DNA of 64,000 nucleotides from Prorocentrum cordatum (Eukaryota; Sar; Dinophyceae; Prorocentrales; Prorocentraceae): contig CAUYUJ010020726.1 in the NCBI GenBank assembly GCA_963575745.1, positions 1,135,969-1,199,968 on the forward strand. Direction: 5' to 3'. The notes under the pieces are model-generated. The model saw only the letters and a list, made by a program, of their open reading frames with translations. It was not told where the DNA came from and searched no databases. The translations under genes were made by a program, and so were the position numbers. Each line of letters starts with the position of its first letter. Position 1 is the stretch's first letter. Positions 43,553 through 54,429 of the stretch are shown in pieces.

Positions 43553-44263
43553 TGACATTGAACATCATGACATTTCCCAAACAGTGCTTGCACTTAGGGG
43601 GCCTTCTCTCTTCTTTCCTAGTATTAGCTGGGTCGTCTGAGGGGCGGTCTGGCGGCTCTCTCCTCCTCGCCGTTGCCGCCCTGTCGCCGCCCGTCGTCGT
43701 CTGGGCTTGAGGGGCGGTCTGGTTTTTCCGTCCTTGCCGTCGCCCCCCCTTGCTGCGTCGTCGCCGCCCGTCGTCTTGGCCTGAGGGTCGGTCTGGCGGT
43801 TCCTTGCTCGTTGCCGTCACCGTCCCGTCGCCGCCTCCTCGTCGTTGCCCTGTGCGCCCCCCCAGCGGTTGCAATCCAATCGGTTGCAAGCCAATCAAGT
43901 GCAAACCCAGTGGAATCGATTGCAGTCCAATCAATTGTAAAATTATGCAAACGCAGTTCCCCACATAACAAAAATTAAAGGAGAAGCTCATCGAACGAGT
44001 AAGTACGCACGAAAGGGCTGACGAAAGAAAGGAGGAGGGAGGACAGGTGCTCAGGAAACGAAGCCTTGTAAATAGTACGGGTTGTTGATACCCTCTTCGC
44101 TCTGGCGGGGGCCCGCTGGAAGGGGGGAGGCCTACGAAACCTGGTAAAGAGTAATGTCCGCGACCCTCCTCGTTCAAGCGAGTCCTCCTCCTCCTCCTCC
44201 TCCTCCTCCTCGTCGTCCTGCTCCTCCTCGTCCTCCTCATCCTCGGCATCATCATCATCATTT

Positions 44264-44320
44264 CTGCCCGCGGCTATTTGTGGCTTTCTTTCGGGCCGCG
44301 CTTCCATTCTCAAGTCTCTC
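44264..44320 (+). repeat. 57-bp inverted repeat, right arm (5' UTR of ORF pair)
   Basis: Exact reverse complement of 38727-38783. It ends 16 bp before the ATG at 44337, so it lies where a retroelement 5' terminal repeat or leader would be. Confidence 0.85.
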
Positions 44321-44336
44321 AGGGTCTTGCTCAGGG

Positions 44337-44744
44337 ATGCAAGACCTCGCCCACCATGCGGCGGACGTCCTGAGGTACGGGGCGCAGGCGCTGGGGGCCA
44401 CAGTCGTGGCGCGGGCCGCCGCGCCGAGCTGCGGGGCCTGCTCGCCGCAGCTGGCCTGCCCCGCGCCTTCGACCTTCTCCTGCCCCGCCTGCGTCTGCGC
44501 GGGTGCGGGCGGGCACGTGGTCGAGCCCTCGTGCCTGGGCCTCGTCACGGCCTACGCGGTGGCCGCGCTGACCGTCGGCCTCGCCGTCGGGACCGTGGGA
44601 GGCGCTTGGGCGGCGCGGCGGCTTCTCAGGCCTTCGGCCCACCAGCCGCCCGCCTTGGTGGAGATCATTGACGGCATCGACATCGCCGCCCTCGCGGCTC
44701 AGCAGGTCCGAGACGCTCGAGCACGCGCCCCAGCGTTGCAGTGA
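44337..44744 (+). CDS. Small Cys-rich membrane ORF of a retroelement, 135 aa
   Basis: The ATG lies 16 bp after the 57-bp arm and the frame ends in TGA at 44742-44744. A Cys-rich segment (CGACSPQLACPAPSTFSCPA and CVCAG, about residues 34-60) is followed by one hydrophobic span (LVTAYAVAALTVGLAVGTVG, about residues 73-92) and a basic AARRLL stop-transfer. Ahead of a gag-like ORF I recall similar small Cys/membrane ORFs in dinoflagellate retroelements; their role is unknown. Its stop overlaps the next start as TGATG. Confidence 0.6.
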   Translation: MQDLAHHAADVLRYGAQALGATVVARAAAPSCGACSPQLACPAPSTFSCPACVCAGAGGHVVEPSCLGLVTAYAVAALTVGLAVGTVGGAWAARRLLRPSAHQPPALVEIIDGIDIAALAAQQVRDARARAPALQ

Positions 44745-45988
44745 TGGCGGGCAGCTTCCACGTGCTGCGCTACCGCGTCGGTGGCGTGCCCCTCTGGCAC
44801 GAGCGCCTCGTGCTCGGCGTCAACGGGGGCCTCGCCTACATCCTCACTCCCGACTTCGACGACTACGACGAGCCCATCGTCGTCGGCCCCGACGTGCGGG
44901 CCATCCTGCCGCTTGCGGGCCAGGGCGACACGCCGCCAGCCCTGGCGGGCGTCGCTGTGCACCGCTTCCGCCGCCTCCCGACGGCCGCGGAGCTGTGGGC
45001 GGCGGTCGCTCGCTCGGTGGCCGCAGGTTACCCGAGACCTGCTAACCCTCTGCCGCTGGCGCTCGCGGCGGGTAACGTGGCGGGCGCCCCGCCTGGTCCC
45101 TTCCCGCTGGCGGACCCTGCGGCGGCCGCCGCCCTGCCGCCTGCGGCCCTGCCGCCACCTCCTGGCGGGGCAGGGGCGGCGCCGCCTGCGGGGGCCGCGG
45201 CCCCTCTGGCGATGCCCCCTGCGGCCGCGGCCGCCGCGGCGGCCCCTCTTGGCGTCGCCCCTGGCGTCGCTGCGCTGGCCGCCGCGCTGGGAGCCGTCCC
45301 GCCTGGGCCCGTGGGGGCCTTGCCGCTGGTGCCAGCTCCTGCAGTGGAGGCTGCGCCTCCCGCTGCCGCCCCTGTGGCGCCCGCCCCCGTCGGAGACTTC
45401 GGGGTCCTCCCGATGCAGCTCAACCCGAGGGGCGAGCGCGAGAGGAGGCTCAGTGAGACTGTCAACGCCCTCTCGGAGACGCCTGTGCAGGGCTGGCCCG
45501 TGCAAGTGCCGCGTACCCTCCTCTGGTGCCTGTCCTTCATGTCGACGATGGCGGGTACGCCCACAGCGTGGCGCCAGAGGTGGCTCACCTCTATGGCGTT
45601 GCCCGACGAGGACGAGTACGCGAAGCTCCACGAGACCCTCTGCCGCGTCCTGGACCTCGCCGTCGTGTACGACCAGCTGCAGATCGCTGAGATGGCCTCG
45701 TTCGACATCGTCGCCCGCCAGCTCCAGCTCCTGGAGGAGCGGGTGTACGAGACGCGATCGGCGCCTCCGAGCGGCGCAGCTCCCAAGGCCAAGGCCGCGG
45801 CCAGAGGCGGCGCCGCAGCTGGTTCCTCCAGCTCGCCTGAGACCAGTTACTTCCTCGGCGCAGGCGTCTCAAAGGTCCACCTTTGCATCTCACCGAAGTT
45901 GCCGGAGTACATCGCAGACCAGATGAAGGCGGAGGCCGCCATCAGCAAGGAGAGACCCTTGAGGGCCGACGTTAAGAACAAATTATGA
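44744..45988 (+). CDS. Gag-like ORF of a retroelement, 414 aa
   Basis: The ATG at 44744 shares its A with the TGA of the preceding ORF. The N-terminal part (FHVLRYRVGGVPLWHERLVL, then ILTPDFDDYDEPIV) is followed by a long Ala/Pro linker (about residues 100-225). A conserved helical region comes next: GWPVQVPRTLLWCLSFM, WRQRWLTSMALPDEDEYAKL, YDQLQIAEMASFDIVARQLQ. The tail is LPEYIADQMKAEAAISKERP, ending in KNKL. This order fits the upstream structural ORF of dinoflagellate retroelements as I recall them. No zinc knuckle is visible. The frame is intact. No RT follows on this strand; the matching RT lies inverted at 40.7-43.0 kb. Confidence 0.6.
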   Translation: MAGSFHVLRYRVGGVPLWHERLVLGVNGGLAYILTPDFDDYDEPIVVGPDVRAILPLAGQGDTPPALAGVAVHRFRRLPTAAELWAAVARSVAAGYPRPANPLPLALAAGNVAGAPPGPFPLADPAAAAALPPAALPPPPGGAGAAPPAGAAAPLAMPPAAAAAAAAPLGVAPGVAALAAALGAVPPGPVGALPLVPAPAVEAAPPAAAPVAPAPVGDFGVLPMQLNPRGERERRLSETVNALSETPVQGWPVQVPRTLLWCLSFMSTMAGTPTAWRQRWLTSMALPDEDEYAKLHETLCRVLDLAVVYDQLQIAEMASFDIVARQLQLLEERVYETRSAPPSGAAPKAKAAARGGAAAGSSSSPETSYFLGAGVSKVHLCISPKLPEYIADQMKAEAAISKERPLRADVKNKL

Positions 45989-46321
45989 CGTCGGGGGTCT
46001 GAGATGGGCGTGCAGGCGCCCGCGCCTCTGGCCAGGCAGGCTACCCACGGCTTGGCCAGATATTTTTTCGGCCGGAGGAGACGGAGGCCGCGAGGGCAAA
46101 GCCAGAGAACAAAAAACACAGCCGTCGAGAGGCCGCGCGGATTTCTGGGATCTGCGGTGGGCCCCCCTCCCTGGCGCGAGGAGCGCCGCAAAGGTCGGGA
46201 GCGGCCAAGAGAGGGGTGCCCAAGAGGGGGGGTGCAAATCATGACCGGCGGCATGTTGCGCGGCCCAGCGGGGGGACCAGGGACGTAATGAAACAAGAAG
46301 AGGCGCCATGAAATCTGGGGC

Positions 46322-46347
46322 GATATCATGGCCCACGCCATGATATC
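46322..46347. repeat. 11-bp palindromic stem, 4-nt loop
   Basis: GATATCATGGC / GCCATGATATC around CCAC, downstream of the gag-like ORF. A related sequence follows ATCTGGGGCGATGGCATGGC at 56636-56670. It could be a terminal hairpin of an element. From 46350 to 47250 the sequence is C/T-rich with no gene. Confidence 0.6.
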
Positions 46348-47251
46348 CACCCCCTCCTAGTCATCACCCCCCTCTTTGCCGCCCCCGCAAAGGGGGGGGC
46401 CGCTCGGAGCGTCGAACATCTATGGTTATACCGTGTTCTGCTCCCCGAGCACCGCACAGTCACACGACGACCGCCCCGCCGGTCCGCGAGGAGCACGGCT
46501 CGGCGGCTCGACCGGGGCGAGGGCGCCAGCCGCTCCCGCGGGCCCCACGCCGCCCCGGCCACCCGACGGCATCGGGCCGGAGGGGGGCGGGCCACGGCCC
46601 ATCGAGCAGGCCCCGCGTGCAGATCCTCGCGCCCTGCCCCTCCTACATGCCCCTCCCCGGCGCTCCTCCCCCCTCGCTCCGCCCTCCTGCCACCTCCTCC
46701 CTGGCTCTGTTCTGCTCCTGCGCCCCGTTCGCCTCCGCCCCTCCCTCCCTCCTCCTTCGTTCCGCCCCGACCTTGCCTCCATTCGTCTTCCGGTCCTGCG
46801 TTCTCCCGCCCTCCTCCCCTCCTTCCCTCCGCCTAATTCTCCACCTCCCCCTCCACCTCCCCCATTCTCCTCCCCTCCTCCCTTCCGCCTACCCACCTCC
46901 CCCTCCACCTCCCCCCTTTTTGTCCCCCTTCTCCTCCTCGTCTCAAACCTTTCTCCCTTCCCCTGCCCTCCTCTCTCAACTTGAGTCTCGAAGTGAATGA
47001 GGTGTGTGAGGCCGACGGAGTTCGGTCGGCCCCTCTTCTCTGATCTACTACATCAACTTCTTGGTCTTCTTCCCGTCCCCTGGTCGGTTGGTGTTGGCGG
47101 AGACGTGCGAGAGTCTCAGCAGTCTTCGTGGGCAAACCGATCCACAGCGACAGCGCCAGGGACGGGGAGAAGGAAGATGGGCGAGGGGCCAAGACGGAGG
47201 AGATTGAGCTGGACTGCAGATCGTTTCTTCTTCCCTGTCTCGTCTCGCAGG

Positions 47252-49259
47252 TCAGCCGTGATCGATCACAAAAGCCTCAGCCTGCCCCCGGGTCGTGAAG
47301 CTCTTGTACCTGGCCCCGTAGAAATTTTCGCACTGCGCCCTGCACTCCTCCCGCGTGCTGTAGACCCCGGGGACGTGCCCGGCGGCGACAGCGTAGAACT
47401 TGACGGCGGCCCGCTTGGTCCGCGCTCGGGCCCAGCGACCCCCGCCGCCGTCTCTGCCACTCTTGCTCTCGAGCACCGCCCGCCTCGTCGGCCCTGGGAG
47501 GTCCTGCTGACCCAGCACCCTGGCCCTGGCATCGGACAGCTCGGCACGCTGGAGGTCTCCATCCTCGTCCACCTCGAAAGAGTCCTCGAACATCCGAGCG
47601 AAACTGCCGACGTCGGCTGCGCGGGGCATCCAGCGGTCCTTGAAAGAGTGCATGATCTCCAGCGCGGCCACCGCGTCACGCGCCGAGTATTCGACCTGTT
47701 CCTGGGAGAGCTGCTCGGCTCCCCAGTCGCTCCTCTGCAACACCTTCGACAGCGTCTTGCCGCACAGGCGCTGGTACATCTTGGCCAGGCTGGTGCCGTT
47801 CCTGGGGGGACCACGAGGAACCGATAGCTACTGCTGCTCCCCAGGCCTCTCCCGAGATGCGCTCTGACCAGCCTTCCCAGGATAATCCAGCCGTGGCGAC
47901 GAGGACCTTCCAGGACGAGCAGCGGCATCGGCACCTTTTCCTCTCCCGAGTTCCCCCCCAGCAAGCGCTCGACCCGCTGGAGGTCCACGCTGCCGCGAAG
48001 CCGCACGCCGGAGCGCCAGAGCACCTTCGCGTCCATGACGCCGTGGACAACCTTCAGGACGCCAGGGTCCGCGAGCAGCTCCGCGAGTGGCGCGGGCACC
48101 GCGAAGTTCTCGCAATGGAACACCGCCGCGTCCGCCAGCGCGGCCGTGGGCGCGACCTGCACGACGTCCGCGCCCGCGTTCCTGTCTCGGAAGCCCACCT
48201 TTCGGCCGCACAGGAGGGTGACCCCAAGGCAACAGCGACCTTTGGTGCGCGGCTTCGGGGGGGGGGGGGGGGGGAACGCCCACGGGGGGGGGGAAACCAG
48301 GCGTGATGTGACCACTGCGGGGGGTGGGGGGGGACCTGTGGCCCGCACCACATGGCGGATGCCGGAAAAGCTGAACCAAAAAAATGCTGTCATCTCTTGA
48401 GGGGTCGACTTTTTACTTCCGCCGCCTTCCGCCAGCCTTCCGCCAGCCTTCCGCCGGAGGCGACCTCGTTTTACTTCCGCCGACCTTCTGCCGCCTTCCG
48501 CCGCGGAAGGGATGGCAGCTCCTTCGACCCTCGAAGGCGAGGCCCTTTTCGGAACGCCCCCCCCCCCCAGACATCCGGCTGCTCCATATTTTTCGATGCG
48601 AGGGCCCCCGGCCCCGAGGTCCGTACCACTTCCCCTGGGGCCGGTCTTTCGCCCCGAATCGTTTGTTGACGCTCCCGAGGCCCGGCGAGGGCCCCCAGAG
48701 TCCGAAAATGGCCCCAGACCGCCCGCTCCATTTTTGTTGGAGCGTCGTATCTCTTGGTAGGAGGGGAAATGAAAAGGGAGGACGGAGGGGAGGAGGAAGA
48801 GGAGGACGGTGGAGGAGGAGGAGGAGGAGGAGGAGGAGGAGGAGGAGGAGGAGGAGGAGGAGGAGGAGGAGGAGAGGAGGAGAGGTGGAGGAGGAGGAGG
48901 AGGAGGAGAGGAGGAGGGGCGGAGGAGGAGGAGGAGGAGAGGGAGGAGGAGGAGGAGGAGGAGGGAGGAGGAGGAGGAGTCGGAGAGGAGACCTCTGAGC
49001 TTCCGCACAGCCGAACCTCCCGCCACTCGCAGTCCAGGCCCACCACCGGCAGGGGCGCCGCTCCCAGCGCCGCTCGCAACGCGCGCCACGGCGGCGGCCG
49101 CCGCGGGCCCTCGCCGCGGGCCAGCACGGCGCCCTCGAGCCGCGGGCCCGCCCGCGCGGCCGCCGCGAGCGCGAGGGCCGCCGCCAGCAGGCCGCCGCAG
49201 CGCCCGCCCGCGAGCGCGCAGAGCGCCGGCCGGCCGCGAGGGCCGCGGCGGAGCGCCAT
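47252..49259 (-). CDS. DEDDy 3'-5' exonuclease fused to an RNase H1-type hybrid-binding domain, 345 aa
   Basis: Exons: 49259-49017, 48198-47954, 47801-47252 (1038 nt, in frame; donors GT and GA, acceptors AG|G). The first 40 residues are basic then hydrophobic (LCALAGGRCGGLLAAALALA), a signal anchor or organelle presequence. Exo I is VVGLDCEW (residues about 71-78). Exo II lies around KVVHGVMDAKVLWRSG. Exo III is QVEYSARDAVAALEIM (the YxxxD form), preceded by LCGKTLSKVLQRSDWGAEQL. After a linker, residues about 295-345 read KFYAVAAGHVPGVYSTREEC, QCENFYGARYKSF and AEAFV, the consensus of the RNase H1 N-terminal RNA/DNA hybrid-binding domain. The likely role is exonucleolytic trimming at RNA/DNA hybrids, possibly in an organelle; that is inference. 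All catalytic acids are present. Confidence 0.85.
48567..48757 (+). mobile_element. 190-bp hAT-like MITE, copy 1
   Basis: Starts CCAGACATCCGGCTGCTCCA and ends GGAGCGTCGTATCTCTTGG; the ends are imperfect inverted repeats. The interior has GACGCTCCCGAGGCCCGGCG, shared by four copies. Lies in intron 1 of the exonuclease gene. No target duplication visible at this copy. Confidence 0.7.
48780..48990. repeat. (GGA)n tract
   Basis: Purine triplets in intron 1 (48199-49016) of the minus-strand exonuclease gene, so CCT-rich on the transcript, as in other introns of this window. A run of about 15 G near 48255 lies at the other side. Confidence 0.9.
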
Positions 49260-50370
49260 CGGCGGGCGCGCGGGCCGGGCCGTCGCGGCGCGCCGCGGCG
49301 GGCGCGGCGCGGGCGCGGCCGCGGCGCGGCTCTGGCGCGGGCAACCGCGGCGCGGTGCGGCGGTGCGGCGTGGCGCCGCGCCGCGACGGGCGCGGGCAGC
49401 CGCGGGCAGCCGCGCCGCGGCCTCGGGCGCAGCGGCTCGGCTCAGAGTGGCTGCTGGCGGGCGCGGCTCGAGGCGCAGCAGGAGAGGGGGGAGCTAGGGG
49501 TCCTGCGCGGCGGCTTCTCGGCTGAGTGAGCCCCCTTTCTGCCTCCTGCGTGCCTTTGTACGAGCGCTTTGGCCTCCTCCTCCCCCTCCTCCTCCTCCTC
49601 CTCCTCCTCCTCCTCCTCGTGCATCCGTGTCTGCGGTCCTCCTGCGCGTGACTGGTCCGCCCGTCTGCTACACGCTATACGCCAGGTGGCACTTCGCCCG
49701 AAGCGTGTCCCGGCTTGGCGCACAGCGACGGTGTCGCCACCCAGCCGCTGGCGAGAGCAAAGTGTGCGCCCCTTCTCTCCGCCCGAGGACGTCGCCCGGA
49801 CTCCCAGCGCGCTCTGGCCCCAATCTGGCCCCCGCATCGCCCTGAGCAGCAGCCGGCGGGCCAGGCACTGCCCGTGCCACCCAGCAAGGGCCAACACGAC
49901 GCCCGACCAAGAGAACTGCAAACCGACTGTGCGCAGGCCCCTGGGGTTCTAGGCTGGCCTCGCGCGCGCCTCGCGCATGGGCACGAGGTTCAGGCAGAGG
50001 AGAGGGCGGCCTCCGACGACGGCGGCGATCACGGCGAGGACGACAACCGACACGACAACGACGACCGCGACGACAGAAGGAGGAGCTGTTCCTGCGCAGT
50101 GGGGGGCGGGGGGGTGGGAGGGGTAGGATGTCAGATGTGGCGAGAGGGCGCTTTGCCTGCCCCATGACTCCTCTCTTCCCCCCCACGCCTCGCTCCAGCT
50201 GCCCTTCCAGCGAGTTAGGGGAAGGATGCCAGGAGAACCTGATATTGCCACGAACCCCGACCTGATAATGGAGGTGGGGATGATTGGTGAGAGCGGCAGG
50301 GACAAGGAAGGAGTGGCCTGTTGTGGCCTTGATTAGACGACGGGGAAGACGTCCGAAGAAGAAATATGTA
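49260..50370. other. No gene recognised; very GC-rich start
   Basis: 49260-49490 is CG-dense and would be the upstream region of the exonuclease gene. A CCT patch lies at 49575-49620. The rest holds open frames on both strands without recognisable motifs. Confidence 0.5.
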
Positions 50371-50940
50371 TAATCGTGGTTGGTCTCTCGGGAGCTTCTG
50401 GGAGATTGTTTTGACGCCTCTTGGGGGTAGTTTTGGGGCATCATTTGGTCTTTTTGGACGCCTATTGGGGCCTCTTGGGGGCCTCTTGGGCGCTTCTTGG
50501 GGCCTCTTGGGGGCCTCTTGGGGCATCCTGGGGCTCTCTTGAGGCAGAAGGCTAGAATTTTCGGTTCCTGGTCCCGCTCTTGGGCCCCTCTTGGTGCCGT
50601 CTTGGGGCCCTCTTGGACCGTCTTGGGCGCTTCTTGGGCCGTCTTGGGAACCTCTTGGGCAGTCTTGGGGCCCTCTTGGGGGCCTCTTGGGCCGTCTTGG
50701 GGCAGTCTTGGAGGCTTCGTGGGCCGTCTTGGAGCGTCGGAAAGCCGAAAAGGCGCGAAGTCCAAAATCCTTCAGAAACCTTCGCACAATTGTTGATTTT
50801 CACCTCTTGGGGCTCTCTTGGGTGGCTAATTGGAGGCCTCTTGGGGCGTCTTGGCGGCCTCTTGGGCCATCTTGGGCCCATCTTAGGCTATCTTGACCGC
50901 TCAGTCGGCGACTCGTTACCCTCGTGGGTCATCTTGCGGA
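50371..50940 (+). repeat. TCTTGGGGCC-type repeat
   Basis: Degenerate 15-20-bp units (GGGCCTCTTGGGGGCCTCTT). It carries two blocks also seen in the intron-7 repeat of the hAT-like gene: GAGGCAGAAGGCTAGAA and GGAGCGTCGGAAAGCCGAAA. From 50941 to 51840 I see no gene; a partial AAGAGTGACCTTTGGTGTGC MITE end is at 51241. Confidence 0.75.
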
Positions 50941-51839
50941 CTCTCTTGGAGCCGCCCGTGCATCCCGGAAGCGCGTCTGCAGAAATACGGCCGTCTTCCG
51001 CCGGCGTTCTGCGCGTGTCCGGAGCCCTGTCCCGGGGGGTCCCCCCCCAGACCCCCCTAGGGGGACACACAACGGGAACCCCTCCGCCAGGTCGGGGAAA
51101 AAGGAGGGAAGAAGAGGAGGGAGGAAGGTCGCCAGGGCTCTGGGGGGCTCCGAGGAGGGAGAGACTTACACACCGACGTCGTTTTTGTTTGTCGTGTGTT
51201 TCTCATGCGGTCGGCCACTCGCAAGGACGAACCCTCGGCAAGAGTGACCTTTGGTGTGCGGCTTGCCGATCCTTATATGTGATGGGGCAGGTACTGGCAG
51301 CGGCCCGTGTGCTCGGCATTGCCCCCCCCCGCGCGCGCTGGAGACCCGCGCACCAACGTCACCCCGCAGAACGGCCACGCCTCGGTGTGCCAGTCGTCAC
51401 GCTCCCATGAGGGCCGCAAGGCACGGAACGAGAGGGCCTCTCAAGTCACAGCGAGCCTCGGCCACGATCGGGCTCCCCGTGGTCCCTGACTGAAGCCGAT
51501 CTACAGTCGGACTTAGTTGGAGAGGACACGCGAGAGGACACAAGACCCTTCCGAGGGCCACATTGCCACAGGAATGTAAGAGGCATGGGTCGCAAGACAC
51601 AGGACACGAGGGTACCCTCGATTTGGCAGGGTCGATCTGCTAATCCGGGCCGCCTGAAGCCGTAGCTCTCAACCTGCTTCCCAGCCTGGTCTGCCGTCCT
51701 GGACCGTCCTCCCATAAGGCGGCGACAAAACGACACACGCGCCCCCAGCCACGTACGTGAATCCATGTGAGTTTTTTTTTGTCGCGAAGCCAGAATCATT
51801 CAGTTTCCACAAGGTTCGTCACTTTTCCAAGTTCCGACG

Positions 51840-52860
51840 CTCCAAGGCGCCCGCAGAAGCCCCCAAGATCGCCACAAGACGGCCATAGAGGCCCCCAAGA
51901 GGGCCCCAATCGGCTAGACGTAAGAGTGACCCTGGGTAAGAGTGACCTTTGGTGCGCAGCTTTTGGGGGCGAAGGGGAGCCAAACCCAAGGGCGCGGGCC
52001 GCTTATACCGCATCGCGCTCGGCGATCGGGGGGAGCCCGCTGAGCCCGCACCCAAGGTCACTCCGGCGAAAGGTCACTCTTACGTGAAGTCGACCTGTGG
52101 TCTTGCCACAGGGGTACCCGGCATGCTAAATGTCTGGGCGGTGACTGGTTCCCTTTACAGCTCATCCTGGGGCTTCGGTCCATCGCGCTTGGGGGCGTGT
52201 CTCGTCTGTCTTGCCGCTCAAGATGAACCCGAGATGGCCTCCTTGACGGCCGAGGTGCCTCAGAGACGGCCAAGACGGCCAGAAGGGAGCCCAAGGTAGC
52301 CCCAAGATCGCCTGCAAGACTGTCCCAACATGCCTTCAAGACTGACAAGATGGTCCTAGATAGCTCTAGACGGCCCCAGAAGCGCCCAAGAGGCCCCGAA
52401 GAAGGCCCAAGAGGCCCCCGAGAGGTACTGCGAAGAGGCCGAAATCATTGATTTCTTGAAATATTTGACAGAATTTGCCACTTGCTTCTTTCGGCCTTCC
52501 GACAGCCCAAGACGGCCCCAGATGGCCCCACAGATCACCCTAAGATGGCCCCAAAGGCCTCCGAGATGAACCCGTGACGGTCCAAAAAGCCTCCAAGAAG
52601 ACCCCAGGAGGGCCCCAAGACGGCCCACGAGACCCCCAAGACGCCCAGGATGGCCTCCAAGACGGCCCTGAAGCGCTCCAAAAAAGGCCCCGCGTCGGTT
52701 CCGAGAGGCATCCAAGACGGCTTCCGACGGCGTCAGACGGGCCAGGAACGCCGTGAGACAGCCAAAAGGGCCACTCAAGAAGCCCCCAAAGGCCCGCAAG
52801 AGGCCCAAGGAGGCCCCCAAGAGACCTCCAACAAGCTCCCAGGATGCTCTCAAGAGGCCT
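51840..52860 (-). repeat. TCTTGGGGCC-type repeat in opposite orientation
   Basis: Reads CCCAAGAGGCCCCCAAGAC on the plus strand. It contains the counterpart of the CCGAAATCATTGATTTCTTG block of the other copies (52439-52458). The interval 51936-52083 inside it is a separate MITE. Confidence 0.75.
51936..52083 (+). mobile_element. 148-bp MITE with perfect 15-bp TIRs
   Basis: GTAAGAGTGACCTTT at 51936-51950 and its exact reverse complement at 52069-52083. The interior holds GGTGCGCAGCTTTTGGGGGC and GCATCGCGCTCGGCGATCGG. A second, partial copy of the left TIR lies just outside at 51920. A diverged relative spans about 56150-56332. Confidence 0.8.
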
Positions 52861-53240
52861 CCTCATGGGGCTGCCCCGGAAGAGTGGTCCCAGAGGCTCT
52901 CAAGAGGCCTCCTCCTCCTTCTCCCATGTTTCTCCCGTTTCCTCCCCTCCTCCTCGTCATCTTCCTTCCCCACATGTTCCCCGAAGGGCTTCCACAACGG
53001 TTGGGGGAACGCATGGTCCAATAGCGTGGGCCAAACTTTGCCCAAACGTTTGGCCACGCGGGCGTAGATGGAAGGGCAGGGGAGGGCGGTGATTCGCCGC
53101 AGGCGTCTTCGATGCATGTGTGTGTGTGTGTGTGTGTGTGTTCGCTCTTGCTCCTCGGCGGCTCCTCGAGGGGCCGGAGGCGCGCCTGACCGTCGGCCCC
53201 ACCAGCGGACGAGTACACACGCCCCCCCGCTGCGGAAGGG

Positions 53241-53480
53241 CCAAGACATCGGACACGGACATCTGCCGACGCGTGGGCCCCAAGAGGTCCGGGCCACTTC
53301 CCCGGGGCAGGCTCTTCGCCCCGGATCGTTTCCTCGACGCTCCCGAGGCCCGGCGGGGGCCCCCATGCAGAGGCCGCAAACGGTCCAAAAACGGCCGCTC
53401 AACCACAATATCCTCCTCCTCCTCCTCCTCCTCCTCCTCCTCCTCCTCAAACTGTTTTTGGGGAGCGTCGGATCTCTGGG
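53241..53480 (+). mobile_element. 190-bp hAT-like MITE, copy 2, with a CCT insertion
   Basis: Starts near CCAAGACATCGG and ends GGAGCGTCGGATCTCTGGG. GGAAGGG(C) lies on both sides, a 7-8-bp target duplication. A (CCT)n run at 53411-53448 lengthens the copy. A (TG)n run lies upstream at 53118-53140. Confidence 0.75.
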
Positions 53481-53644
53481 GAAGGGCGGCCACGACGTCG
53501 GAGGCAGGAGTGCCAGGCCAGGGGGGGGGCAGAGGGCCAGGACGCCGGAGGCGTCGAGTCTGCCCTCGCAGACCCTCGACGCCATGAGTTTTTTCACAGC
53601 GTCGACCCTCAGAGGTCTCGACCCCTTCCCCAGGACTATTGGGC

Positions 53645-53872
53645 ACCCGAGTTATCCTTGGGGTAACTCGGGTCCGGGGTAACGCGGGTTTGGATTCCCG
53701 AAAACGAACCCGAGGTAGCCCTGACCCGAGTTACCCCTGATGATTTGGGGCTCTGGACGCCCGAGTTATCCAGGGTAACGGGCCCGGGGTAACTCGGGTT
53801 CGGAATCCCGCAAAGCAAACCCGAGTTAGCCCTGACCCGAGTTACCCCTGATGATTCGGGGCTCTGAGACTA
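53645..53872. repeat. Tandem duplication of a palindrome-rich unit
   Basis: Two copies of about 115 bp. Each holds several inverted CCCGAGTTA/TAACTCGGG pairs and ends CCCCTGATGAT(T/C)GGGGCTCT. Strong cruciform potential. From 53873 to 54420 there is no gene; TTCTTAGAA/GTTCTAAGAAC palindromes sit near 54125-54155. Confidence 0.8.
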
Positions 53873-54429
53873 GCTTCTCGCCCTGAGCCCCGAGGCCCGG
53901 TGAGGGCCGCCAGGGGCCGAAAACGTGGCGAAAGCTCCCGTCGTGATTCTGTCACTGCCCGCGGGGGCCTGGGGAGGGCCAGGACGCGGGAGGCGTCGAC
54001 TCTGCCCTCGGACCTGCCCTGGGGGCGCGCACCCCGACCAGTACGTCTCGAGCAGGGGCCGACCGTCCGGGCAATCCTAGAGGCTATAGGCCTACCGCGA
54101 CACGCTCTCAGAACCTAAGCATGTTCTAAGAACAGAAGTCATGTTCTTAGAAGATAGCCCCGATGTGCTGAAACAAGGCAGTCGCAGCCAGATCGTGTCG
54201 AAGAACATGCCGTGCGGACCAAAAAAGGTTCTCAGAACATTCTCTGGTGGGCCTATGGGCGAGCCGGGACGCTCCGCCACTGCTTGACCCTCGGACGTGC
54301 CCTGGGGGCGCACGCCCCGAGCAGCAGGTCCGGTCGCATGCCGCATGTCCCGCCGCCGGTCGCGACAGGGCGCCCCGGGAGGCCCAGTCGACGAGGCGCA
54401 GAGCGCTTCCAGACCTCGACGCTCGATCC

